Part shown: in pieces, positions 8,043-16,569 of the stretch | Position numbering within the stretch: the stretch's first letter is position 1 | Layout of the letters: the number at the start of each line of letters is the position of its first letter | NCBI RefSeq assembly: GCF_024666615.1 | Contig: NZ_CP088297.1 | Coordinates: 1,798,001 to 1,862,000 of the forward strand | DNA from: Aquabacterium sp. J223 | GTDB taxonomy: Bacteria; Pseudomonadota; Gammaproteobacteria; Burkholderiales; Burkholderiaceae_C | Reading direction: 5' to 3' | Length of the DNA: 64,000 bases | Notes under the pieces: model-generated | What the model saw: only the letters and a program-made list of their open reading frames with translations | Databases searched by the model: none | Told to the model about the DNA's origin: nothing | Made by a program: the position numbers and the translations under genes

Positions 8043-10016
8043 TCACTTCGGCCGGCTCATCGAGCGCCTCGACGCGCACCCCTCGATGACACCGACAGCC
8101 GGTCCGGAAACGAGCGTGCCGCCGAAGAACTGATCGACCACCGCCTTGACGTCGAGGTCGCTCTCCGCCGCCGCGAAGTCCGGCAGGTTCGGCATGTCCA
8201 GCGCGAGCTGTTCGAGCCGCAGGCCCTGACCGGCACCGATCTCGTCGGGCGCCCAGGTCCATCGGCGCTGCACCTTGGCGAAGTGCAGGTCCATGTCGAT
8301 CGCCCGCACTTCGGGCGGCGGCAGCAGCCGGGCCTTGAATACCTTCTCGCGGTGGTAGCGGATCTTCTCGCCGAGGATCGGCTTGCAGTTCTCCATCACG
8401 ATCACGAGTCGCTCGGAGCCCAGCTCCTTGAACTCCTGAGGCAGCAGCAGCGCGCGTCGCTGCTCCGACTCGTTGCGGCTGACGGTCGTATGGCCGTGTC
8501 CGCTGAACGAGCGGCTGCGCCCGCGCGACGTGGCCCGCTCGGTGAAGTGCCCGAGCATGGCGCTGTACTCGTCGGCGTCGCGCTGCTCGCGCGGCGCGTA
8601 GAGGATCTGCAGCCCGTGGTTGGTGACGAAGGTGCGGGCTTCCTTCTCGCCATAGACCGCGTCGAGCTGCGACATCGCCTGGACGACGGTCAGCAGGCGC
8701 AGGTTGTAGCCGGCGAGGAAGGCGGCGGCTGAGCTGATGATGCCGACTCGGCCCATCGCGGCGAATTCATCGTTGACGAGGAGGCACTGCACCGACAGCG
8801 CCTTGTCCTGTACCGGCAGCGTGCGCGTGTTCAGGCTGACCAGCTGGGAGAGGAACAGGTTCAGCAGCGGCCGGGCGTTGGCCAGGCGGTTCGGCGGGAT
8901 GCGCACATAGATCGACATGCGTCGGCGCCGCACGTCCTCAAGCCGGAAGTCGTCGGCGGAGGTCGCTGCATCGACCACCGCGTCCGCAAAGATCACCAGT
9001 GGCGCGTTGAAGGTCGAGACGATGCTCGACAGCGTGTTCTCGGAGTTCGACAGCAGGCGCTGCAGCGCATCGACGCACTCATCGGATAGAGCCTTGCCAT
9101 CCTCGGCCCGCTGCTTGATCGCGGCCGTGAAGTGGTCCTTCAGCGGCTGCCCTTTGCCGGACGACTGCCGCAGCATCTCGCCGATCGTGCGCGGCAGCTC
9201 CGGCGTCTCTAGCAGGTACAGCCCGATGCCGAGAAAGAGGTTGCGCGCCTGGTCGTTGAAGAAGGCTTCGGACGACGTGCTGCCGCCATCGTTGGGGAAG
9301 AACACCTGGCCGATGGCGAGCAGGTCGCCGACGCGGTGCAGCAGGCTCGTGCGCATCGTGCTCAGCGGGTTCCAACGGTGGCTGCGCGCGCTGTCGTCGA
9401 AAGGCGAGAAGGCGTACACCGCCTGGCCGTGCGCCGCGCGAAAGCCAGCCGTCACGTCGAAGTTCTCTCCCTTGATGTCGAGCACCACGACCGAATCGGG
9501 CCAGTTGAGCAGGTTGGGGATGACGATGCCGACGCCCTTGCCGCTGCGGGTCGGCGCCGACAGCATCACCGAGAGTTGACCCGGCAGCGCCAGGAAACGC
9601 TTGCCGTATCGGCCGAGCAGGATGCTGGGTGAGCCGCCGACGTTGCCAGTGAGTCCCGCGCGCTCGACTTCCGTGGCCGACGCGAAGCGGGCATCGCCGT
9701 GCAGCGCCCGGCGCGGGCGTGCCGCAGCGATCAAGGCCGCTGGCAGCGGGATCAGCAGCCCGACGCCGCTCACGACCATCGACGCGACGAGCGACTTCCG
9801 CAGCCGAGCATCGTCGGCGTAGAGCACCCAGTAGTGCGTGATGCTGCCGAAGCGCGCCTGACTCGGGTCGGCTTTGTTCAGCAGCAGGAACAGCACGGCC
9901 GACAGGTAGATCGCGGCGCAGGCCAGCCCGACGATGCAGACGATGCCAAACAGCGCCGCGGCCACCTTGCGCGGCATTGGCCAGGAGGCCATCGACAGCG
10001 CGGCGATGCTGCTCAC
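8043..10016 (-). CDS. virD4: Type IV coupling protein VirD4/TraG
   Basis: A 657-residue inner-membrane ATPase that would bring the relaxase-DNA complex to the secretion channel. Two N-terminal membrane segments (about residues 15-40 and 75-95) precede the ATPase core. Walker A APTRSGKG is near 152-159, the region VVLDIKGENFDVTAG follows, and the Walker-B-like LLVNDEFAAMG is near 425. The family tail NCKPILGEKIRYHRE is present. The GTG at 10014-10016 is chosen because it overlaps the VirB11 stop as GTGA, matching the pattern of other junctions in this operon. The order VirB11 then VirD4 is common in ICE clusters of this class. Confidence 0.9.
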   Translation of the reverse strand: MSSIAALSMASWPMPRKVAAALFGIVCIVGLACAAIYLSAVLFLLLNKADPSQARFGSITHYWVLYADDARLRKSLVASMVVSGVGLLIPLPAALIAAARPRRALHGDARFASATEVERAGLTGNVGGSPSILLGRYGKRFLALPGQLSVMLSAPTRSGKGVGIVIPNLLNWPDSVVVLDIKGENFDVTAGFRAAHGQAVYAFSPFDDSARSHRWNPLSTMRTSLLHRVGDLLAIGQVFFPNDGGSTSSEAFFNDQARNLFLGIGLYLLETPELPRTIGEMLRQSSGKGQPLKDHFTAAIKQRAEDGKALSDECVDALQRLLSNSENTLSSIVSTFNAPLVIFADAVVDAATSADDFRLEDVRRRRMSIYVRIPPNRLANARPLLNLFLSQLVSLNTRTLPVQDKALSVQCLLVNDEFAAMGRVGIISSAAAFLAGYNLRLLTVVQAMSQLDAVYGEKEARTFVTNHGLQILYAPREQRDADEYSAMLGHFTERATSRGRSRSFSGHGHTTVSRNESEQRRALLLPQEFKELGSERLVIVMENCKPILGEKIRYHREKVFKARLLPPPEVRAIDMDLHFAKVQRRWTWAPDEIGAGQGLRLEQLALDMPNLPDFAAAESDLDVKAVVDQFFGGTLVSGPAVGVIEGCASRRSMSRPK

Positions 10017-11110
10017 GCCCGCTCTCCCATCGCATCGTCCCAACGACCGAGCCGCTGTCGCCGAGGCTCGTAGAACAGCTCGGAGATGAAGCGCCCGCGC
10101 TCGTCGCGATCGAACTGCACGATCACGTCGATCACGATGCCGAGCAGCCACTTGATCTCGTTCATGCGCAAGCCGTGGCCGCCGCCGCTCTCGCGGATCA
10201 TCAGCGACATCTGCTCCAGCGCCAGGGCGCAGCTGCCGGCGTGGACGCTGGTGATGCTGCCCGGGTGGCCGGAAGCGGCGAGGCGGACAAAGTAGAAGCA
10301 CTCGTCGCCGCGCACCTCCGCGAGGAAGATGCGGTCGGGCTTCATTCGCAGGCAGGCTTCGAGCAGCGACTTGGCCGTCACGCGGGCCGTGCCCTGGGCA
10401 TCCTTGCTGTAGAAGAGGTGGACGACGTTCGGGTAGTTCGGCAGCATTAGCTCAGCGGTGTCCTGGATCGTGATGAGGCGCTCGTGCTTGGGCACCTCCT
10501 CGACCAGGCCCTTCATGAAGGTGGTCTTGCCCGAGCCGGTCTTGCCGCTAACGACAATCGTCTGGTGCCGGCGTACCGCCAGACGCAGGAACTCGGCGTA
10601 GCGCCGGGCTTCTTTCAGCGCCACCAGTTCCTGCTGGAAGGGCAGCAGTTTGCTCGATGCGGTGCGCGTCATGGTGGCTGTGCGCTCGAAGAGACCATCG
10701 CGCTCGAAGTCGTCGAGCCGCTTGATCAGGTGCGACGGCTTGCGGACCGTGATCGAGACGGTGCCGCGTGTGACCGCCGGCGGGATGACGAACTGGATGC
10801 GCTCGCCGCTCGGCAGCGTGGCCGACAGCAGCGGGCGCTCCTGGTTGACCTGCTGATCACAGTATGTGGCAACCGCCGTGGCGAGCGACAGGCAGCGCTC
10901 CTGCGTCATCTTGGGCGCCGGCACGACCCGCCAGCCCTTGACGGTCTCGACCAGCAGTTCGCCCGGGCGGTTGACGCAGACCTCGAGCACGCCGTCGGCG
11001 TCGAGCTGCTCGCGCAGCGGACGGAGGAACTCGATGACCGACGTGGCGTCGCCTTGCCAGGCGTCGGACAGGTTGCCCGCGTCGCGGTGGGCGTCCAGCA
11101 CGGTACTCAT
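10013..11110 (-). CDS. virB11: Type IV secretion ATPase VirB11
   Basis: A 365-residue hexameric traffic ATPase that acts at the cytoplasmic base of the channel. Walker A SGKTGSGKTT is near residues 186-195, followed by the Asp box TIQDTAEL, Walker B RIFLAEVRG and the His box ASGHPGSITSVHAGS, all in the normal order. The N-terminal domain occupies about residues 1-140. It begins inside the VirB10 stop codon (ATGA overlap) and its own stop overlaps the VirD4 GTG. Length is typical of the family (330-370), and nothing suggests damage. Confidence 0.93.
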   Translation of the reverse strand: MSTVLDAHRDAGNLSDAWQGDATSVIEFLRPLREQLDADGVLEVCVNRPGELLVETVKGWRVVPAPKMTQERCLSLATAVATYCDQQVNQERPLLSATLPSGERIQFVIPPAVTRGTVSITVRKPSHLIKRLDDFERDGLFERTATMTRTASSKLLPFQQELVALKEARRYAEFLRLAVRRHQTIVVSGKTGSGKTTFMKGLVEEVPKHERLITIQDTAELMLPNYPNVVHLFYSKDAQGTARVTAKSLLEACLRMKPDRIFLAEVRGDECFYFVRLAASGHPGSITSVHAGSCALALEQMSLMIRESGGGHGLRMNEIKWLLGIVIDVIVQFDRDERGRFISELFYEPRRQRLGRWDDAMGERA

Positions 11111-12543
11111 CGCGGCACCGGCTGCAGTTCGTAGACCGACGAGAAGTCCACGTCGCGGGCGACATAGATGCCGACGATGCCGCCCTGGTTCCGATAGATC
11201 AGCGGCGGGATGTTGATGGTGCTCTCCAGCACCTTCTCGGCCAGCTTGCTGGAGTTGGACGTCGTTGAGGGCAGGACGATCGTGTCGGCCCCTGTCGCAT
11301 TCGTCTCGTTGGCCTGGTTCTGGATGATCAGCTTGACCGAGTCGTCGATCAGCGACAGCAGCATCGCCGCGCCGATGCGCTCGGCCCAGCGGTTGTCCAC
11401 GTAGCCGTCGATGCCGGACTCGCCGAGCTGGTCGGTGCCGGGCGACTCGATGTCGACGGTGACGCCATTGTGCGTGCGGATTCGCGTCCAGAGCACCGGG
11501 ATACGCACAGTGCCGGGCCGCAACGAAGCGATGCGGTACTCGCCGTCGAGGTGCGAGCCGCGCTCGATCAGCAGCACCCGGCCGTCGTCGCTGTAGACGT
11601 TGCGCTGCACCTGGCAGCCCACGAGGCCGGAGACGGCGCTGACGACCTTGGTCTTGAGGGCGCAGGTGAAGGCGGTGCCCTTGGGCAGCGTCAGGCTGCG
11701 GTTGCCCAACATGCTTGACGCGACCCGGGGTGTAGCCGAGCCTTGAAGCTGGCCGCCGAACAGGCCAGCGCCGGGGAGGGTGGCACCGCCGGGTTGCACA
11801 CCGGGCGGGGTGATCCCAGACGGGGGCCCTCCAAGGAGTGCCCCCGTCGGAACCGGCCCGGTGACCTGTCCGGTCGCGAGCGCCGTGCTGCGGGTCAGCG
11901 TGTCGAGCAGCGCGTGCAGCTGCCGCTGGTAGCCCTGCAGGTTGCGCGCGGTGTTGGCGATCGGATCGTTCGGGCCGACGTCGCGCGGCTCTCCACCTGT
12001 GGCTGCGACCGGCTCGGTGTGCCGCGCGGGCAGTGCAGGGGCGGCGCTGGGTGGCGTCGGCCGCGAAGTCACCAGCAGCACGGGGGCGTCATCCGGAGCA
12101 ACCACCTTGGTGTTACCCCCGCCGGGGGCACCCGCTCCGGTGCGCCGTACCCCTATCGGCTCGGCCAGCTCATCGGTGATCGGAACGATCGCCGGGATGC
12201 GAGGCCCGCCCACTGCTGGCGTGCTGGCGGAAGCGGTGGCGATCACCGGCATCTCGGGCCGTCGAGGCTCGGCCGTCGCCGCGGTCGGCCGGTCGCTGAC
12301 GCGCTTGGACTCATCATCGAGCTTCTTGCCGCTGGCGGCGAACTTCTGGATCGTGAAGGCGGCGATGACGATCAGGGTCAGTACGAACAGGCCAAGTGCC
12401 AGCAGGCCCTTCTTCGAGACGGCCAGGCGCTGGCGCTCGGCGACGTTCGGGATGCCGGCTTCGCCTGGGAGCGGCGCGATGCTGTTCGGGTCTTCGACAG
12501 GACCCTTGTCGAAACGTTCTTCAGGACGCACGGGATCTGTCAT
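11107..12543 (-). CDS. virB10: Type IV secretion channel protein VirB10
   Basis: A 478-residue bitopic channel protein linking inner and outer membranes. A cytoplasmic N-terminus with the pattern IPNVAERQRLAVSKKG is followed by one membrane segment near residues 48-66 (ALGLFVLTLIVIAAFTIQKF). A long Pro/Ala/Thr-rich periplasmic linker follows, then the conserved beta-barrel domain from about 280, with LPKGTAFTCALKTKVVSAVS and the antenna-region segment AERIGAAMLLSLIDDSVKL near 390. Both ends are joined to VirB9 and VirB11 by 4-base ATGA overlaps, so stoichiometric co-translation is likely. Confidence 0.92.
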   Translation of the reverse strand: MTDPVRPEERFDKGPVEDPNSIAPLPGEAGIPNVAERQRLAVSKKGLLALGLFVLTLIVIAAFTIQKFAASGKKLDDESKRVSDRPTAATAEPRRPEMPVIATASASTPAVGGPRIPAIVPITDELAEPIGVRRTGAGAPGGGNTKVVAPDDAPVLLVTSRPTPPSAAPALPARHTEPVAATGGEPRDVGPNDPIANTARNLQGYQRQLHALLDTLTRSTALATGQVTGPVPTGALLGGPPSGITPPGVQPGGATLPGAGLFGGQLQGSATPRVASSMLGNRSLTLPKGTAFTCALKTKVVSAVSGLVGCQVQRNVYSDDGRVLLIERGSHLDGEYRIASLRPGTVRIPVLWTRIRTHNGVTVDIESPGTDQLGESGIDGYVDNRWAERIGAAMLLSLIDDSVKLIIQNQANETNATGADTIVLPSTTSNSSKLAEKVLESTINIPPLIYRNQGGIVGIYVARDVDFSSVYELQPVPR

Positions 12544-13499
12544 GGCGCCACCTCACTGCGTTGATCGCCGGCCTGTTGGCGAGCCGACGTGCTGTCGGCC
12601 TTCAGCGTGCGCCGCACGCCTGGCACCGTGGTGCCGCGCTCCGGCGGCACGCCGTCGAGGTCGAAGGCGTCGTTCCAGACCGCCACAACGGCCGAGCCGG
12701 CGCGCAGCATCAGGCGCCGGCTGACGCGGTCGACGACGAGCAGATCGTCTTCCATGCGCGCGTTGACGAGCGTCTCGCTGCCGTTGCCCAGAACGTGGAA
12801 GACCGCCGGCACCTCGCGGTTGCCCGGGAAGCGCAGGTAGGTGAAGCGGCCATCGTCGAAGACCAGCGCCGGCACGATGTCATCCGACGCGTCGCCCTCG
12901 GCGATGGAATAGCTGCTGTTGAGCACCTGCGGCTTGCCTTGCAGTCGCTCGGCGACGACCTGCTGCGGCGTGGGAGTCGCCGGAGGGGGCGGGAGCGCGG
13001 CAAGCGGGGCCAGAAGCGCGGGCGGCAACCCGTCGCTCAAGGCGTGCCGAGCCGGCGCTGCGGCCCGCGTCACCGGCGCCTTGACGACCAGGCGGTACAC
13101 CGGCGGCTTCGGGTCGCCGTCGGCGAGCACGACGAAGCGGAAAGCGTGCGAGCGACGATCGGTGACCACGGCGACCGTGTTCGCGGCTCTGGCCGTGCTT
13201 TTCGGCTTGACGAAGAGGTTGCGTCCTCCAGCCTGGGCTGCGATGCACCAGGCCGCCTCAGCCTTCGCGCAGTCGCCACCGAGGCCCGAAGCAACCTCCG
13301 CGATGACCTCGTCGGAATCGAGCATCACCAGCGTGACCACGCCGCGCTTGACCGGGACCGTGACCACAGCCTTCGCGTCGTAGACGACCTCGCGAAGGCG
13401 TGGATCGCCGGCGGGGCCAGCCTGAGTGCCGTTCGGTGCCTGCGCCACCGCGAGGGTGGAGAACGCGCAGAGCACTGCAACTGCGCCGGCGAGTTTCAT
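12540..13499 (-). CDS. virB9: Type IV secretion outer-ring protein VirB9
   Basis: A 319-residue secreted protein with a cleavable signal peptide (MKLAGAVAVLCAFSTLAVAQA). It shows the VirB9/TrbG N-terminal domain (VVYDAKAVVTVPVKRGVVTLV) and the C-terminal beta-sandwich that pairs with VirB10. The C-terminal sequence SYSIAEGD...DIVPALVFDDGRFTYLRF and VNARMEDDLLVVDRVSRRLML is characteristic. It forms the outer-membrane core ring with VirB10. It overlaps VirB8 upstream and VirB10 downstream by ATGA. The linker contains a Pro-rich run near residues 165-180. Confidence 0.9.
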   Translation of the reverse strand: MKLAGAVAVLCAFSTLAVAQAPNGTQAGPAGDPRLREVVYDAKAVVTVPVKRGVVTLVMLDSDEVIAEVASGLGGDCAKAEAAWCIAAQAGGRNLFVKPKSTARAANTVAVVTDRRSHAFRFVVLADGDPKPPVYRLVVKAPVTRAAAPARHALSDGLPPALLAPLAALPPPPATPTPQQVVAERLQGKPQVLNSSYSIAEGDASDDIVPALVFDDGRFTYLRFPGNREVPAVFHVLGNGSETLVNARMEDDLLVVDRVSRRLMLRAGSAVVAVWNDAFDLDGVPPERGTTVPGVRRTLKADSTSARQQAGDQRSEVAP

Positions 13500-14284
13500 G
13501 GCTTCGCTCCTGGACCGGTCGTGTTGATCTCGGGGTCAGAGCGGTACGCGACCACGACGAAACCGAACGGGTTCTCCAGCCGGTCCTTCTCCTTTGCCAG
13601 CACCCTGGGCTGGTACTGGTAGACGACGCTGGCGACATGGCGCGTCGTGACCTCGGGCAGGTTGCGGTCCACCAGCCGAACGACCTTGTCGTAGGTGACC
13701 TGCGCTTCGCCCTTGTTGCCCGCGCGGCCGGTCGCGGACAGGCGTACACCGACGATCTGGATGCGCCAGTCCTCGCTGGCGCCGAGCTTCTTCTGCAGCG
13801 CCGCGTCGCCCTCGAACTGGCGGTTGTAGTCACCGAAGACCGCCGGCACGGCCATCCGCGCGACCTGATCGAAGTCGCGTTGCAGGAACATCCAGCTGTA
13901 GCCCTCGCGGGCCCGGACGAAGGTCGCGAGGTTGTGCTTGTCGAGCGCCTCCATCGGCGGGATCGTCTCGACGCTCAGGCGCTGCTGGATCGTGGCTTCG
14001 CCGGTGACCCGGTCGACGACGATCGGAATCTCGACCACGCGCCGCAATGGACCCTGCACAAACACGGCGGCGATGCCGATCAGCCCGAGCACCATGCCGG
14101 CGATGGCGACCCACCAGGCGCGGCGCTCCGAGCGTTCGATCATCAGCGCGCGGTCGAGCTCCCAAGAGCGGTTAGCTGCGAACTCGGCATCGGACTCATC
14201 GCCCCGCGCGACTTCACGATGAACGGCACCGGGCAATGCAGCGGCTCCGGCCGGCTTGCCGCCGGCCGTCAGGACGGCACTCAT
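13496..14284 (-). CDS. virB8: Type IV secretion inner-membrane protein VirB8
   Basis: A 262-residue bitopic protein with a cytoplasmic tail of about 55 residues and one membrane segment near 58-78 (WVAIAGMVLGLIGIAAVFVQ). The periplasmic NTF2-like VirB8 domain has recognisable stretches ATFVRAREGYSWMFLQRDFD and PFGFVVVAYRSDPE at the end. VirB8 nucleates assembly of the translocation channel. The start at 14284 is 12 bases after the VirB5 stop; the stop overlaps the VirB9 ATG. Confidence 0.9.
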   Translation of the reverse strand: MSAVLTAGGKPAGAAALPGAVHREVARGDESDAEFAANRSWELDRALMIERSERRAWWVAIAGMVLGLIGIAAVFVQGPLRRVVEIPIVVDRVTGEATIQQRLSVETIPPMEALDKHNLATFVRAREGYSWMFLQRDFDQVARMAVPAVFGDYNRQFEGDAALQKKLGASEDWRIQIVGVRLSATGRAGNKGEAQVTYDKVVRLVDRNLPEVTTRHVASVVYQYQPRVLAKEKDRLENPFGFVVVAYRSDPEINTTGPGAKP

Positions 14285-14295
14285 GAGCTACTCAG

Positions 14296-15003
14296 CTACG
14301 GCAGGTAGTCGGCGACCTTCCCGGTGCGGCCGAGCATCTGGTACTGGCGCTCGCGGTCGCGCGAGCGGGCGATGCGCTCTTCGCTGTCGGCGATGCCTTG
14401 CAGCATCTGCAGCTGCGAGACCTCGTGCGCGAGCAGCGCGTTCTCAGCGCCGATGCGGGCCTGGATCTCCTGCACCGCCTTCTGGTCGGCGGTGGCGTTG
14501 ATCTGGCTCATCAGCGAGTTGATCTGCGCGAGGCGCCCCGCGGCGGACTTCATCGCGTCCTGCAGCAGGCCCTTGGTCTGGTACGGCGCGGCGAGCGCGG
14601 CCTGGCAGCGCGTGCGCTCGGCGCCGGCCAGGTCCATGCAGTTGTAGACCATACCTGCGTCGCGCAGCGCCTTCGAGGTACCAGTCAGGCCGGAATAGCC
14701 GCCGGTGTTTACCGCATTGACGAAGGTGTAGGCCTCAGCCGGCACGTAGTTGCGCAGCATCGGGTTGTTGAACACCTGGCCCAGGTTGCGGAAGCCGTTG
14801 ATGCTGTTCAGCTGGTCCTGCAGCTGGGTGATCTGCTGCACCTGGTTCTGGATTTCGGTGATGTCGTTAAGAACCTGCTGGATGGTCTGGATCAGGTTCG
14901 CGATGTCGATCACCGGGATGCCGCTGGCGCGCGCGGGCGTGGTGCCGAGCGCGGCGGCCGCGAGGCAGGCAGCGGCGGCGAGCTTGTGGAGACGAAGGCG
15001 CAT
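14296..15003 (-). CDS. virB5: Type IV secretion minor pilin VirB5
   Basis: A 235-residue secreted protein with a clear signal peptide (AAAACLAAAALGTTPARAS). The mature part opens with a helical Gln-rich coiled coil (residues about 35-75, repeating IQNQVQQITQLQDQL), typical of VirB5/TrbJ-type pilus-tip proteins. A second helical region runs from about 160 to 215. Two Cys residues (YNCMDLAGAERTRCQ) probably form a disulphide. AAGGAG lies 8 bases before the ATG. The VirB6 gene is immediately upstream, giving the local order B6-B5-B8, swapped relative to Agrobacterium. Confidence 0.85.
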   Translation of the reverse strand: MRLRLHKLAAAACLAAAALGTTPARASGIPVIDIANLIQTIQQVLNDITEIQNQVQQITQLQDQLNSINGFRNLGQVFNNPMLRNYVPAEAYTFVNAVNTGGYSGLTGTSKALRDAGMVYNCMDLAGAERTRCQAALAAPYQTKGLLQDAMKSAAGRLAQINSLMSQINATADQKAVQEIQARIGAENALLAHEVSQLQMLQGIADSEERIARSRDRERQYQMLGRTGKVADYLP

Positions 15004-15027
15004 GGCGTACTCCTTGACGGTTGAGGT

Positions 15028-16128
15028 TCAGCTCCGGCCGCGCAGGGCGGCCAGCCGGTAGGCGGCAGTGCGAGCCGCGGTGAATCCCTGGCGGGCGAAG
15101 GCTGCGGCACCGGTGGCCATCGTTCCGGCGAAGCGGCTGCCGGTCAATGCAGCGGCGGCTGTAGCTCGGCCGGCCGCGTATGGGAGCCCGGTGCCGGCTT
15201 GGACGACGCCGCCAGCCGCCGCGCCGGCGCCTGAACCGCGCGCAGCGGATGCCGAACGCAGGCCCGAGACCATCATCGCGTTCTGGATCATCTGAATCCC
15301 TTGCTGTACGGCGGCACCACCGGTGAGGGCTGACGCGAGGCTCGGGGCCTGGAAGCAGATGATGGCCATGAGGATCATCAGAACGCAGTAGCGCGTTGCT
15401 TCGCCGAGCACGTTGAACGTGCCACCGAGGAAGCCGCCCCCATCCTGAATCGCCTTGAACATGGACACGCCCATGAAGGTACTCAGGCCCAGCGCGAAGA
15501 ACGCGAACCAGGTCAACACCACCGCGTTGAGCACCATCGAAAGCCAGCTGTCGAAGAAACGCGCCGTAGGTCGCCACGCCAGGCACAGCACAAACAGCGG
15601 TCCGACCGCGATCACGAAGGTCAGGAACAACTTCGACAACGTGACCACGAACAGCGCGATGCAGAGAAACACGACCGAGCCGATCGAGAAGATGGCAGCC
15701 GCCAAGAAGAGGTCCACCCGGAACATGCTGGCTTCCTTCATGATGTCCGACACCTGCGCGCTCGCATCGTCGTTGAACTTGTCGAGCAGGGCGTACGGTG
15801 TGGTCACCGTTGCGGGGTCAACGCCAGCCGGTAGGAACGTCGAGGCTACTCCCATGGCCAAAGCGTTGGCGGTGTCTGAGACGTTGGCGATGTAGAGGCC
15901 CGATTGAAGTGCGAAGGCCAGGACCAGCAAGATCTTGAAGACCTTCCACATGAATACTGGCAGAGTCTCGGACACCTCGTTGCGAAGCACGGCCCAGCCA
16001 TAGAGTGCAACCCACAGGGTCATTGCGGTCAGCGCAATCGGCGCGAGCGCCGTCATCAGCGTCGAGACGACTCCGAGCACGTAAGTGCTCAGGATGCCGT
16101 CGAGCTGTCCACCGACCCAGTTGAACAT
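15028..16128 (-). CDS. virB6: Type IV secretion polytopic membrane protein VirB6
   Basis: A 366-residue polytopic membrane protein with at least five hydrophobic segments, around residues 15-55, 65-85, 140-190, 200-225 and 245-262. It shows the VirB6/TrbL hallmark regions: ALTAMTLWVALYGWAVLRNE and the W-rich FVLCLAWRPTARFFDSWLSM loop. The C-terminal 80 residues are Ala/Gly-rich and low in complexity. VirB6 forms part of the inner-membrane DNA path. The gene lies between a small exported Cys protein and VirB5, and the operon spacing is tight (12 and 24 bases). Confidence 0.88.
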   Translation of the reverse strand: MFNWVGGQLDGILSTYVLGVVSTLMTALAPIALTAMTLWVALYGWAVLRNEVSETLPVFMWKVFKILLVLAFALQSGLYIANVSDTANALAMGVASTFLPAGVDPATVTTPYALLDKFNDDASAQVSDIMKEASMFRVDLFLAAAIFSIGSVVFLCIALFVVTLSKLFLTFVIAVGPLFVLCLAWRPTARFFDSWLSMVLNAVVLTWFAFFALGLSTFMGVSMFKAIQDGGGFLGGTFNVLGEATRYCVLMILMAIICFQAPSLASALTGGAAVQQGIQMIQNAMMVSGLRSASAARGSGAGAAAGGVVQAGTGLPYAAGRATAAAALTGSRFAGTMATGAAAFARQGFTAARTAAYRLAALRGRS

Positions 16129-16140
16129 GTTGGTTCGGTC

Positions 16141-16569
16141 CTACTGAGCCGCGGGGAATGGCAGGTTCCCAGGCGGACGAGCGAACATATTCACGCACTT
16201 GCTCCCAAGGTCAGGAAGCTGGCATTGCACCCACGTGTCGCCACACTTCACGACCCAGACGCGCATCAGCTTCGTGTTGCCATAGCTCGATGCGCGGCAA
16301 GTTCCTGGGCGCGCATACGCCTCGGTGCACTCCACCAGGCCATCCTTGGTCTCGACCATGAGCCACGCTCCGCCATGGCACTTGTCCGCCGCTGCGCAGG
16401 GTTTCGCGGAGCGAATAGGCCCGGTAGCCGGCAGCGGCGCGGTCTCGACCTTCTTGGTCCCATCAGGCATGACCTTGACCGCCTCGTTGCCCTTGACGAA
16501 CTGGGCGGATGCGGTGCCGGTCACGAAGACCAGCACCGCGGCGACCACGGCTGAACGAACGAAGCTCAT
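16141..16569 (-). CDS. Small exported Cys-containing protein in the VirB cluster
   Basis: A 142-residue protein with a signal peptide (AVVAAVLVFVTGTASAQ) and six Cys residues in the mature part (CAAADKC, VECTEAY, GTCRASS, VVKCGDTWVQC, SKCVNMF region), so disulphides in the periplasm are likely. I do not recognise the family. Its place between VirB4 and VirB6, with an ATGA overlap to VirB4, argues for a role in the mating pore, perhaps as a periplasmic assembly factor. The overlap, together with a GAGGAG site within the end of virB4, supports the start. Confidence 0.7.
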   Translation of the reverse strand: MSFVRSAVVAAVLVFVTGTASAQFVKGNEAVKVMPDGTKKVETAPLPATGPIRSAKPCAAADKCHGGAWLMVETKDGLVECTEAYARPGTCRASSYGNTKLMRVWVVKCGDTWVQCQLPDLGSKCVNMFARPPGNLPFPAAQ